Below, piece by piece: positions 1 to 9,950 of a DNA stretch of 64,000 bases. Position 1 is the stretch's first letter. Each line of letters begins with the position of its first letter. A program made the translations under genes and the position numbers. The DNA is from Cannabis sativa (taxonomy: Eukaryota > Streptophyta > Magnoliopsida > Rosales > Cannabaceae): positions 73,676,600-73,740,599 of the forward strand of contig NC_083602.1 of the NCBI RefSeq assembly GCF_029168945.1, written 5' to 3'. The notes under the pieces are model-generated. The model was not told the DNA's origin, did not search any database, and saw nothing but the letters and a program-made list of their open reading frames with translations.

Positions 1-700
1 TATTCCAGAAAGGATAAAGCCATGAAAGAATTTCTTATATCAACAGTGAGAGGTCTTAGATATGCTTTTGTATGCCTTAGACCAGACACCTGGTGTTGAG
101 TGGGAGTAATGAGTAGGTATCAGATTAATCCAGGAGGAGAACATTGGAAGACAATCAAGTAAATCCTAAGATTAAGAAGAGGAACTATATGTTAGTCTAT
201 AAGGGTGTGTTTAAAACTCTTAGACTACACCATATCAGATCTCGAAATTTGCCTTTGTGCTAGTAAATCTTTCTGATAAGATGGTGGTTACTCTGGGGGT
301 GGAATAGTGATTTTGGAGAAGTGTAAAAACCTATCTGAAGTCTCTAGGTCTACCAGAGAGGGACTGAATGTTAAGGTTCCAGGAAAGGTACTTATTCAGT
401 CTAAGGAAAGTTCTATACATTTTTGGCATCATTCCAAATTGCCTTAAACTACTAGTGTTAATTTCCTGATTAACCAAAAGTAGTTGCCAAAGGTATAGAA
501 TCCAGTATCCCAAGAGAGTAGACATATAGAGAGGAATTTCACATTATCAATGATTTTGTGATTAAGGAAGAGTAATGGTGGAGAAAAGGCTGTGGTTAAT
601 TCAACCTTTCAGATCCTATTACGAGGAGTTTACTACTACTACACTTGATTTGTATATCGAGGTGTTGAGATTATTTGAAACGCACTTTTTGTTTTATATT
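1..700 (+). pseudogene. Ty1/Copia pol 3' end (RT tail and RNase H), decayed
   Basis: Translation in shifting frames gives the tail of a Copia polyprotein: an 'EHWK' block near 140-150 followed by a leucine/arginine run (the usual GEHWKAVKWILRYL region), a 'YSGGG' RNase H-like segment near 280-300, and the terminal 'HIxxxxH' stretch near 515-545. Several in-frame stops and frame changes show that it is dead. It runs straight into a polypurine-like tract and a Copia LTR, so this is the internal 3' end of a + strand Copia element whose 5' part lies outside the window. RT catalytic residues are not in view. The Copia assignment is fairly safe; the subfamily is not determined. Confidence 0.7.
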
Positions 701-701
701 A

Positions 702-716
702 GTGCCAGTGGGAGTT
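702..716 (+). other. Polypurine tract of Copia element
   Basis: A short purine-rich run (AGTGGGAG) lies directly before the TG that opens the LTR at 717. This is where plus-strand DNA synthesis is primed in Copia elements, and it fixes the orientation of the element as + strand. Confidence 0.65.
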
Positions 717-2506
717 TGTTGGGTTTTATGCCCTAAATAAAACTCATTTCAATATAATCAGATTTACTTATTAATATAGATCAGAAATAACATTTTATGT
801 TGCATGGTTCACATGATTTATTTCATGATTATATGTACATAATGTATGAATTCATCTGAAACCCTTTTCACATACTTGATCCTGTTTATTGTGCCGTCAA
901 CACATTGGAAAGTAAACATGACTATGTGAATAAAGTAAAGCTCAGGTTGGATGCATAGAGTATGCATCGGAAGGGACCGATATTGAACTTTGACTTAGAT
1001 TTATTAAACTTACCGTAATATCTATTCAAGTCAATATCGCCTAGTTGATCCTAGATCAAATGATTTTAATCCTGATATGATTAGGCTCAATCTCGAGAGG
1101 CTATTCGTGTTCTTTGATTTGTTAGTTAAGCCTACTTTTAAGTCAGGGTGATACGTACATTTTGGAACACGGTAGTGCAATTGAGTGGGAGCGCTAGCAT
1201 AAACATGGAATCTATAGCTTCTATCTCGCGAATAGTAAGTTAAGGATGATCTCCTTCGAGCTTGACCAAACGAACATAAATGGTGGATTACTCATTTCAC
1301 ATAAGCTGACATATCATTTATACGGGGTCAAGTGTTTTAAGGAATAAATACATTGTAGGGTGTAACGGTAATCTAATCCCTTTACAGTGCAGATCATTCA
1401 TATAGAGGATCATTGATCAAATTAGGATTATAACAATGGATAACTAATGATGTGTCTATATGGTGGAACATATAGAGCATTCTATATACTGAGAGTGTAA
1501 TTCTAAGTTCTATGCGTGGATTCAACGAAGAATTAATAAGTTAGTGAATTTTAGTGCTAAATTCTTGATCTACTTATTGGAAGCTCGGTTATATAGACCC
1601 ATGGTCCCCGCACTAGTTGAGATAATATTGCTTGTAAGACTCATGTAATTGGTTTTGATTAATCAATTATAATTCTCAAATTAGACTATGTCTATTTGTG
1701 AATTTTTCACTAAGCAAGGGCGAAATTGTAAAGAAAGAGTTAATAGGGGCATATTTGTTAATTATGATACTTTGTATGGTTCAATTAATAAATATGATAA
1801 ATGACAATATTATTTAATAATTATTTATAGTTATTAAATAGTTAGAATTAGCATTTAAATGGTTGAATTAGAAAATTGGCGTTTTTGAGAAAATCAGATG
1901 CAGAAAAGATAAAACTGCAAAATTGCAAATAGTGAGGCCCAAATCCACTAAGCATGGCCAGCCACTTTTGTAGGCAATTTAAACTGATATTTTCATTATT
2001 TTAATGCCAAATAATTCAAACCTAACCCTAGTGGAATGCTATAAATAGATAGTGAAGGCTTCAGGAAAATTACACTTAAATTTTCTATTATTCCTTCAGA
2101 GAAAAACCTGAGCCTTCTCTCTCCCTACCTTTGGCTGAACCCACTCTCTCTCTCTTCCTCATTGAGATTTTGAAATACTTAGTGTATGAGTAGTGCCCAC
2201 ACACAGCAAGTGATACCTCAATCATAGTGAGGAACATCGTGAAGAAAGACTTTCAACAAGAAGGAGTTTCAGCATCAAAGATTCAGAGAAAGAGATCCAG
2301 GTTCAGATATTGATAATGCTCTGCTACAGAAAGGAATCAAGGGCTAGATATCTGAACGGAAGGAGTCATATTATTCCGCTGCACCCAATGTAAGGTTTCC
2401 TAAACTTTATATGTGTTTATTTCATCGTTTTAGAAAGTTCATATTTAGGGTGTTAATAAACATACTTGTGAGTAAATCTAAGATCCTGGTAAAATAAATT
2501 CCATCA
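717..2506 (+). repeat. Copia 3' LTR (1.79 kb)
   Basis: The block opens with TGTTGG and closes with CCATCA. It is closely similar over most of its length to the solo LTR at 17366-19151: the same opening, the same 'GGAAGGGACCGATATTGAAC' stretch, the same TATA region and the same closing segment. The first few hundred bases after the opening differ between the copies, as expected for a variable U3. It follows a Copia pol tail and polypurine tract, so it is the 3' LTR of a + strand element. It cuts the Tat element that continues at 2507. Confidence 0.85.
2040..2047 (+). promoter_or_regulatory. TATA box of Copia LTR
   Basis: TATAAATA, followed by a CT-rich leader (CTCTCTCTCTCTTCC) about 100 bp downstream. 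The same box in the same context is at 18734-18741 in the second copy, which supports a shared LTR promoter. Confidence 0.6.
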
Positions 2507-4022
2507 TTAACTCCATCGCCCATTTGAGGAGCCTTCCGGACGCCTCTGGCTTTTGCAAGACTTGCCGGAGTGGGTGATTGGTCAACACCTTGATTGGTTG
2601 CGCTTGGAAATACGGCCTTAATTTTCTTGAGGCCATTAGGAGACAGAAAACTAGTTTTTCGATGATGGGGTATCGCGTCTCCGCCCCTATCATGCGTTTG
2701 CTGACGTAGTACACTGGATGTTGAGTTTTCTCTTCTTCCCGGACTAAGGCAGCACTGACCGCGTGCTCGGAGATGGCCAAGTATAGGAACAGGTCCTCTC
2801 TGAGAATGGGTTTTGACAGGATTGGAGGCTTGGCCATGTGCTCTTTCAATTTTTTGAATGCCTCCTCGCACTCGTCAGACCATTCAAACTTTTGGCACTT
2901 CTTCAAAATGTTGAAGAAGGGAATGCAGTTGTCTGTAGACCCGGAGATAAAACGGCTCAGGGCAGCAACCTTTCTAGTTAGGCTCTGCACGTCTTTATGC
3001 TTCTTGGGGGATGGCATGCTCAGGAGAGCTTGAATTTTCTCCGGGTTTGCCTCAATCCCTCTCTGGCTGACGATGAAGCCCAGGAACTTTCCTGATTTGA
3101 CCCCAAAGGAGCATTTCTTTGGGTTGAGCTTCATTACGTATCTCTGGACGACCTCGAAACATTCTTCTAAGTCGTCTGAGTGGCTGTGGCACGCTTTTGA
3201 CTTGACCAACATGTCATCTATGTACACCTCCATGTTTTGCCCCAAGAGGCCTTTGAACATCAAGTTGACCATTCTTTGATAGGTCGCACCGGCGTTCTTC
3301 AGTCCGAAAGGCATGACTAGGTAGCAGTATACCCCCTTATCGGTCCTCAAGCTAGTGCACTCTTGGTCTGCCATGTGCATCTTTATTTGGTTGTACCCGG
3401 CGTACGCGTCCATGAAGGACAGTAGCTTGAATTCGGAAGTGGCATCTACCATCTGATCGATCCTGGGCAGAGGGAAATAGTCCTTTGGACAAGCCTTGTT
3501 TAGATCAGTGAAGTCTATACAAACTTGCCAAGTTCCGTTAGGTTTCGGCACCAGGAACGAATTGGCTAGCCATTCCGGGTAGTAAACGTCGCGGATCATG
3601 CCGTTTGTTAAAAGCTTATCTACCTCTTTCTCTAAGGCCTCAGCCTTTACTGAATTGAGGGGTCGTCGCTTTTGTTGTACCGGCAGCATGTCTGGATTGA
3701 CGTTGAGGACATGGGTGATGACGTGGGGGCTTGTGCCAGTCATGTCCTCTTGGCACCATGCAAAAAAGTCAATGGCGCCCTTCAGTGTCTTTATTATTTT
3801 TCCTCTTTCCTCCGGGTCTAGGCTCTTTCCTAGCCGGAGTACCTTGGTGGAGTCGAGGTCACACACTGGTACCTCCTCGACGTACTCCATCGGTTCTACA
3901 ATTTTCTCGGACCCCACACGGGGATCCAACTCGTCTTCTTCATCAATTTCTGGCTCAATGGTTTCCCGGACCATCAGCACGGGTAGGTGGGTCGCAACGT
4001 TGTAGCATTGCCTCGCCTCCCC
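2507..4022 (-). pseudogene. pol: Tat copy 1 reverse transcriptase (start of RNase H), truncated
   Basis: An open frame of about 500 residues contains a complete RT. It has a 'LVPKPNGTW' palm entry, 'FMDAYAGYNQI' (first catalytic Asp), 'VMPFGLKNAGATYQ', and the 'YIDDML' active-site box with both catalytic Asp present. A connection segment with 'GFIVSQRGIEANPEKIQAL' and the start of the RNase H region ('VLTNHPL') follow. The reading frame then runs for a few codons into the Copia LTR at 2506. In the homologous copy 2 the protein continues past this point, so the end is an insertion break. A stop at 4023-4025 separates it from the protease segment in the same frame. Confidence 0.88.
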
Positions 4023-4514
4023 CTAATTTCCTTTCACCGTCCCTATCCCAGCTTCCTGGGTGGGGAACTTCAGGCACAAGTGTCGTATTGATGTCACTGG
4101 GCCAAAGTCTACCAAGGCCGGTCGGCCGAGGATTGCGTTGTATGCTGTCGGGCAGTCCACCACCACGAAAGTACAATACTTGAACGTGCTCTTGGGGGTG
4201 TCTGGGCACAAGGTGACTGGATGTCTCACCTTCCCCATAGGGATAAGTGTCGTTCCATTAAACCCTGTGAGTTGGGAACCACTGGGTGAGAGGTCTCGGT
4301 CTGTCAGGCCTATTACAGTGAAGGCCTCCTTGAAAAGTAGCTTCACGGAACTCCCGTTGTCGATCAAGACCCTGACCACCACTTTATTGGCGATGGGAGT
4401 CTCTATGACCAATGGGTCATGGTGGGGAAAACGCACCGTCTTAGCGTCTTCTTCCGTGAATGTGATGGGTTGATCCATCAGCCGGGGCCTTTGAGCTAGG
4501 AGTTGAGTAACTTC
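4023..4514 (-). pseudogene. pol: Tat copy 1 aspartic protease segment
   Basis: The open segment shows a retropepsin-like core with the active-site motif 'LIDNGSS' (Asp present; Asn-Gly replaces the usual Thr/Ser-Gly), followed by the 'YNAILGRPAL' flap-side motif typical of plant Gypsy proteases. The enzyme would cut the gag-pol polyprotein. It lies in the same frame as the gag segment upstream and the RT downstream, bounded by stops at 4515 (a Trp codon in copy 2 reads TAG) and 4023 (a Gln codon in copy 2 reads TAG). Confidence 0.8.
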
Positions 4515-5009
4515 CTAAACGTCATTGTGTTTCACGGCCCCTGCATACCGCTTCAGTTCTTTGCGGGTAGTTCCTCCGATATGGGGTCCTCCCGAGATCA
4601 TGGCCACTCTCCCATTAGGCCTGGGTGGCAGACCGGGGACATGCTGGGCATCTCCGGGGGGAGCAACTGGAGCCAGTACTCCTGTCGCACCCCCTGGTGT
4701 TCCCTGTGGCACAGCTCCAGTCGCCTGGCCCGGGTTGAGATGAGGCAACCGATTTTTTATCCACTCATAGAGATGTCCCAATCGGATTAGGTTTTCGATC
4801 TCGTCCTTGAGATTTTTGCACTCATTGGTGCTGTGCCCAATGTCGTTCTGGTACTCGCATCTCTTGTTGGGGTCCCTCCTGGAACTATCCTTGTACAGAG
4901 GGGGTGGTCTCCGGTAGTGTGTATTCTGCCTAGTAGCAAAGTACACACGTTCTTGGGAGTCCGTCAACTCCGTATACTAGGTATATTGGGGAGTGTACCC
5001 CCTTTTTTG
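4515..5009 (-). pseudogene. gag: Tat copy 1 gag C-terminus (zinc knuckle)
   Basis: The segment contains a single CCHC-like knuckle written 'CEYQNDIGHSTNEC', followed by 'KNLKDEIENLIRLGHLYEWI' and a Pro/Gly-rich linker. This is the nucleocapsid part of gag, which binds the element's RNA. Stops at its upstream edge replace codons that are CGT and CAG in copy 2. It is in frame with its neighbours on both sides. Confidence 0.75.
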
Positions 5010-5906
5010 TCACTTTTCCTCCGTCCGGGTACTACCCTTGGAGGACCTTTTACTTCTTGAACCTTGGGAAGGGCCGGCCAAGCTGGCAGTCGGAGCGGAG
5101 TGCGAGGGGGCTTGTCCATTTATCCCTGAGGGATTCCTAAAATGGGACGACGCGGGGGCCAAGGCCTGGCCCTGGCCATATCCGGGAGTAGCAGTGAATT
5201 GTATGTCGCTCATTGGTGGAGTTACTGTTGGGACAATACCCGACGGTTGGGCTCCGGGCACATACCCTGCTATCCCGGTGGGATTATATCCTCCATAGGC
5301 CACTATTTGGGCCTCTTCAAGATTGATATATTTTTGGACTCTCTTCTGGAATTCCTGAAGGCTCGCAGCTCCTTCCTGTTGTAGTTCGTTCCAGAATGAA
5401 GTTCCTGTACGGATGCCTGCCTGGAGAAGGGCAAGCTGTTGTCCGTCATCAACTTTCTTGGTCTTCGAGGCTTCCTCGCGGAACCTCTTTATATAATTCT
5501 TTAAGGTCTCCGTAGGCAACTGCTTGATGTTAGTCAAGGCGCTGACCTCCAGATTAACCTTTCTTGACGCGACAAAATGTCTCCGGAAGTTGGTCTGTAA
5601 CTTATTCCAACAGCCCACGGATCCTGGCTCCAGTTTCTTGAACCATTCCTCTGCGGACCCGCTTAGAGTAAGCGGGAAGCACAGACATTTAGTGTCATTG
5701 CTGACTCTCATGACCGTCATGACGCTGTTGAACCGTGATAGATGGTCGCTTGGATCAGAGTTCCCGGTATAAGCTGCCATTTCGGGCATCTTAAAATTCT
5801 TGGGGAGCTCTGCTTCCAGGATGTGCTTGGCACAAGGCGCCCGGTCCTCACAGTCTGAGTCGGAGTCGTCGCCTTTCAGTCTCCGAGAGACTCGGGCGAT
5901 ATCTTT
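5010..5906 (-). pseudogene. gag: Tat copy 1 gag core (retrotrans_gag)
   Basis: A capsid-like domain of about 260 residues: 'FKMPEMAAYTG', 'DPSDHLSRFNSVM', 'CLCFPLTLSGSAEEWFKKL' and 'LTNIKQLPTETLKNYIKRFREEA'. This order is the retrotransposon gag family core. A Pro/Gly/Ala-rich tail follows. It is nearly colinear with copy 2 at 20.8-21.6 kb and better preserved there in frame. A TGA near 5907 separates it from the N-terminal part, which is in the same frame up to about 6206. Confidence 0.8.
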
Positions 5907-6667
5907 TCAGAGTATGGCGAGTTCCGCCATGATTCCTTCGTTTAATGTTCCCGTGGAGACCACGGGCCCGTATTTCTTTTGGTCAAGGTGATCCCGGAGG
6001 TCACCTTGATTCCCATTGATTTGATTTCTCAAATCAACGCGAGGACATTTCTGTCCTCTTCTTCCTCTACCTCCGGGCTCCTGGTGCACGGAAACGCTTT
6101 TTCGGTCCTCTCGATCCTGAGGGCCAAGACTCCCCTTTTGGAGTTTGCCCCTCTGCGTACCTTTCCCTTTCGGGAAATCTGAGCAGACCTTTCGCGGATC
6201 CTGCACCTTTTTCTTTTCCCGGGGGTAGAAGTAGGGTTTTTCTTTTGGTTCCCTTCAGCGGGATACCTTATAGGGCTTGGTTCCCTAGATTTTTGTCGTT
6301 GGGTACTCGGCGAGGATTCCTTTGGTTCCTTTCCAAGTCCAGCAGACATGGCTTTGGGATGCACGTGGATGCCAGCTGCCTCCATGGCTTTTTGCATGGC
6401 CAGCATTACCTCTTGCATCTTTTGGTTTTGTGCTTTTTGGGCTGCGATCTCAACTTCATGATCGACAGCCTTTTGTCTTAAGAGCACTAATTCTGAGTAG
6501 CTACCGTCATCGTAGGCATACTCATCGAGGTTTCCCTCGTAATCATCATCAGGAATTCCTTCTTCTTCCTCGGAACCCTCAGCTGCTCTTGACGCTACGT
6601 CTTCCTCATTCGGGTCTTGAGCATCTTCTAGAGGGCGAGGTTGACTAGTGCTTCGAGTCTCCACCAT
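5907..6667 (-). pseudogene. gag: Tat copy 1 gag N-terminus, frameshifted
   Basis: Starts at the Met (6667) 40 bp after the PBS with 'MVETRSTSQPRPLEDAQDPN', an acidic low-complexity stretch rich in Glu/Asp/Tyr, then a basic 'RQKSREPSPIRYP' segment. Copy 2 begins in the same way at 19935. The frame of the first part (6667-6029) differs by one base from the rest (6206-5907), so a one- or two-base indel lies between 6029 and 6206. Confidence 0.75.
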
Positions 6668-6705
6668 TGTTGTAATGTACGGTGTGTTTATAGAAGCTTT
6701 CTTCA

Positions 6706-6727
6706 GCTCTCAATGAAAGCACCAAAA
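6706..6727 (-). other. Primer-binding site region of Tat copy 1
   Basis: On the - strand the 22 bases after the LTR end begin TTTTGGTGCTTTCATTGAG. The same bases follow the LTR of copy 2 at 19867, so this is the conserved PBS position. I cannot assign the tRNA primer. Confidence 0.55.
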
Positions 6728-7474
6728 TGTTGACTGAGGTTTTCGACAACCAATAAAATAATAAGAATTAAAAGAGCTGTAAGAAATTAAGAGAAGGATT
6801 TTTACGTGGTTGGGGTGTTAATGAGCCTTAGTCCACGAGTCTGTATATTTATGAGTGTATTTAATACAAAGAATGTTCTTGGTGAGTATTTACTCTTCTT
6901 GCACTTATGCAACCCAAAATTCTCGACCCCCATTAATGAGCTTTGAGGGGGTATTTATAGTGTTTTTGTTGGGTGATTCTCAGAATTATAGTACATGTAT
7001 TTCTGTAACTATCAGAAAAGTTGGGTATTCCCAATGAATATACCATGGGTAATGCATGGTCAAATCCCTAGGTGCTGTAGGGATTTTATGTGGGTTGTCC
7101 TTATTCCCTTTTGACTGATGTGATTCTTCACAAAGTAGCCGTCATTAGACTCTAGTGGTCATAATCTCGTAGGTGCAGAGTGGGGGTTGTGTCGTCAGAC
7201 TTTATTGTGTGTGGCAGTTCCAACACGCCTTCTCCCATGCGGCATTAAATGCGAGATGACTGCTCAGAGGAAGCCTGACATCTCCCGGAGATGCTTTGAT
7301 GCCACCTTGATCTCCGGGAGCATAGAAAACCTCGTATGCCCTTCTCCGGGAGGCACCTCCTGGATAATGTCTTTCTTTATAAAGACTTAGCTATTAATTT
7401 GAGTGTTAAAACCTTCGTGTCCACGTGTCCCTGTCTGGTTGGTCCACGTATATTGGGCAAAATCAGGGGCAACA
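6728..7474 (-). repeat. 5' LTR of Tat copy 1 (747 bp)
   Basis: Bounded by TGTTG and CAACA and matching the LTRs of copy 2 (17316-19866) and copy 3 (13718-14455). All share the opening CCCCTGATTTTGCC, a 'GCATTTAATGCCGCATG' stretch, the TATAAATAC box and the end near the PBS. Its outer end (7474) abuts a Copia LTR tail. Confidence 0.85.
6952..6958 (-). promoter_or_regulatory. TATA box of Tat LTR
   Basis: TATAAAT on the - strand within ACTATAAATACCCCC. The same box lies at the equivalent place in copy 2 (19624) and copy 3 (about 13922), so it is a conserved U3 promoter element. Confidence 0.6.
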
Positions 7475-7563
7475 AATTTCATTGTTTTAGAGATATTCCT
7501 ATTTAGGATGTTAATTCAACATACTTGTCAGTAAATCTAGATCTTTCTAAAACATTCCCAACA
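7475..7563 (+). repeat. Tail of a Copia LTR, cut by Tat copy 1
   Basis: These 89 bases align with the last 90 or so bases of the Copia LTRs at 717-2506 and 17366-19151: 'TTTCATTGTTTTAG', 'TTAATTCAACATACTTGT', 'GTAAATCTAGATC'. They end CCCAACA. The match starts exactly where the Tat LTR stops, so the Tat element inserted into a Copia LTR. Confidence 0.75.
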
Positions 7564-9240
7564 ATTTCCTTAGAGCCATAGTAATGATTTACTTTCATGT
7601 AATATGAATTTAAAACAATGAATATTATTTACTGTGTTGATTTAGATGTGTTCATGTTGGTTTATGTGGTATTTGATGAATGTATGTGATTTACGAAATT
7701 TTTCCCTTGAAAATAATTTTATCTTCGTTCTAAAAATAATTTTATTTTTCGTTCTGAAAATATTTTATTTAAATTCCTTGTGAAAAATTAAGTAATTTTT
7801 TTATGGAACTCGATTCTAAAAAAATTAAGAAAGTTATGAAGGTTTGATTTTTTTGGTTTCAATGGTGTCGAGAAGGGTGCTCATGCGCACCAAGTACCCG
7901 GACAAGACACCTTGTCCGCACCCGAAGCTCAGATAAAATTGTGTCTGAAGCTCGCTGATGCCGCATGTTAGGACATGATGCACCATGCAGTCTGCCTGTG
8001 CCACACCCTGTAGGTGACCGAGTTTTCTTTGTCAAGCACCTTGCAACCCCTACGTCCGCGCATGCATGAAAGCTGTGTGTAGACTGTTGCAAGCCAATGG
8101 GTGATTTTTCACCAAAAATTTGATTTTTTGGGATTTTTTCACCCAATTTTAGATTTTTCCAATTTTCAAACTCTAATTTAAAAAATATTATTTTTAATAT
8201 ATATATATATATAAACATAAATATCAATTTTTTCAAATTAATAATATTTCTTTTTAATAGATTATTAATTTCTGATATTTTGATGTTTAAATTTAAAAAT
8301 TGATTATTGTATTTTTAAAGTAATGTCAGATTTTAAAAATTTATTAATTTCATTAATATTTATATATTATTTAATTATAAGGTTAGATATTTTAATATTA
8401 AGTATATCTTAAATTAAAAGATAACATTATCTTTTTAATTTGAAATATTATATTAAAATTACCTTATAAGATGATTTAAATAATTAATAAATTTGAAATT
8501 AACTTAGATATTTTTAAAGATATTCTAACCATAATATTTTCAAATTCAAAATTGGTTATTTTGTTAAATATTTAATTCTTTATAAATTATAAGTTAGAAA
8601 AATGATATTTTATATCATTTTACTTCTTAGAAATTTATAAATGATATTTTAAATATTTAATAACCTAGATATGTTTGTAGAAATTTGAAAAAGGTTTAAT
8701 TTGAGATATTATGACATATAATTTGGGTAATCATTATAATAAAATAATAATTACCAAACCATATCTATTTTAAAATTAGTTTATTTTATTATTTTAATTT
8801 TATTAAATTATAAGATTTAAAAATCATATTGAAAATATCTATTTAGTTATTTTCAAAATATTTATCTTATTAGATATTTAATTTAATTTGATAAAATAAT
8901 TCAAATAAACCTAGATATTTTAAATTAGTTTTAATTTTAAATTTTTTAAGGTTGTTTTAAACAATCCTAAATATTTAAAAATAATTAGTTAGTTAAATAA
9001 TAATTTAATTATATAAGTATAAATGTCTTACTTCACAATTTATTACATGAACATTGTTTGTTATGTTTAAATTTTTTATTCAAAAACTTTTTTAACAAAC
9101 TTATTATTTATTTGATCAAAATTGCTATGATTAACCTATTGACAGATCCAATGATTAGATTTTAATCATAGTCTAATTGTCAATAGATCTTATAAATAAT
9201 TTTTAACAGGTTAATTATATATTTCTTTTATCTGTGTAAA
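7564..9240. other. AT-rich intergenic DNA with a GC-rich islet
   Basis: No coding trace. Most is very AT-rich, low-complexity sequence. Positions 7860-8110 form a clearly GC-richer islet (many CGC, CCG and CACC words), which includes a perfect 8-bp hairpin at 7899-7918. The islet may be the leader or LTR piece of an unidentified retroelement; the family is unknown. Confidence 0.5.
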
Positions 9241-9399
9241 TATAGAAACATGATAGGGTCCATCCAAATCAATTTGACCTGTGTGAGCCTATATGTTTTC
9301 TTTTGGGCTTAGATGCATATAGGAAGCCTATTTATTTTTAGATAGATAAATGGACTAGGATGCTAAAATGAAATATTACTTTTGATAGTTTTATTTAGA

Positions 9400-9663
9400 G
9401 GAAATTACACTCTATACCCTTTTTATATTGTCCTCTTTTATTTTTACCCTTTTTTTTTAAAGTCTATGATTTTTACCTCTTTTTTTTAAATATTGTACCA
9501 ATTTTGCCCTGTCACTTTAAGATACTCTCCATGTGACTCTCTTATGTCAGGGTACTTTTGGTACAATACATATAAAAAGAGGTATGTTTCAAATAAATAA
9601 AAAATTAGAGGTAAATTTGATTAATTGATTAATAAAAGTGGTATTTTTCAACTTACCCCTTTT
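9400..9663. mobile_element. Foldback MITE-like element
   Basis: The left half carries CTATACCC, TTTTACCC, TTTACCTC and TATTGTACCAA. The right half carries imperfect reverse complements (TTGGTACAATA, AGAGGTA, GGTAAATTTGA, AAGTGGTATTTTT). The two arms meet near 9510-9535. It interrupts a more ordinary noncoding block (9241-9950). No clear target duplication was found, so the boundaries are approximate. Confidence 0.45.
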
Positions 9664-9950
9664 ATGTAGGCATAATTAGTATTGGACTTATTCAATGAAT
9701 AACAATTATTTAAATAATAGTTAAATTTCTCTCCTTTCGGTCTTGTGTGAGAGTTATGGAGCCATTAGTAGTGGGTACGACATACTGGACCTATCCCTCC
9801 CTCACATGAACAACTCCAATTGTGAAGACCCATTTGCCTTATTAAATAATTGTATTAGGCTAATTATACTAGTTTAACCTAATTTAAATTTGAAGTAGCA
9901 ACATAATTAATTTTTTATTGGATTATTTTTAAATTAATTTAGAAAAATAC
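9664..9950. other. Noncoding block of a probable retroelement relic
   Basis: Together with 9241-9399 this block is less AT-rich than its surroundings and non-repetitive ('CTCCCTCACATGAACAACTC'). It has no ORF. It leads directly into the repeat array at 9.95 kb. I treat it as the untranslated part of an old element of unknown type. Confidence 0.35.

Larger units (their letters stand above)
2507..7474 (-). mobile_element. Ty3/Gypsy Tat-lineage retrotransposon, copy 1 (5' part)
   Basis: The order read on the - strand is LTR (7474-6728), PBS, gag, zinc knuckle, aspartic protease, RT, then an abrupt end at 2507 inside the RT/RNase H join, where a Copia LTR begins. From about 6206 to 2507 the whole gag-pol stays in one frame, broken only by stops, so the ancestor had a single fused gag-pol ORF, as is usual for Tat elements. 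The missing 3' half (RNase H domains, integrase, antisense ORF, 3' LTR) should lie left of the window beyond the Copia insertion. Copy 2 at 17.3-29.3 kb is the reference for the comparison. Confidence 0.85.

Noticed and set aside
2422..2871. 149-codon - strand ORF beside the Tat RT
   Set aside because: It overlaps the RT in another frame, is Arg/Ser/Gly-rich and runs into the Copia LTR. It is a shadow of the RT sequence.
3598..4473. Several + strand ORFs of 130-150 codons opposite the Tat pol
   Set aside because: They lie antisense to conserved RT and protease domains with no family likeness of their own. Typical antisense shadows.
7859..8236. 125-codon - strand ORF over the GC-rich islet
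   Set aside because: The N-terminus is AT-rich low complexity (Ile/Phe/Lys runs), the rest is Cys/Arg/His-rich without a motif. There is no support as a gene.
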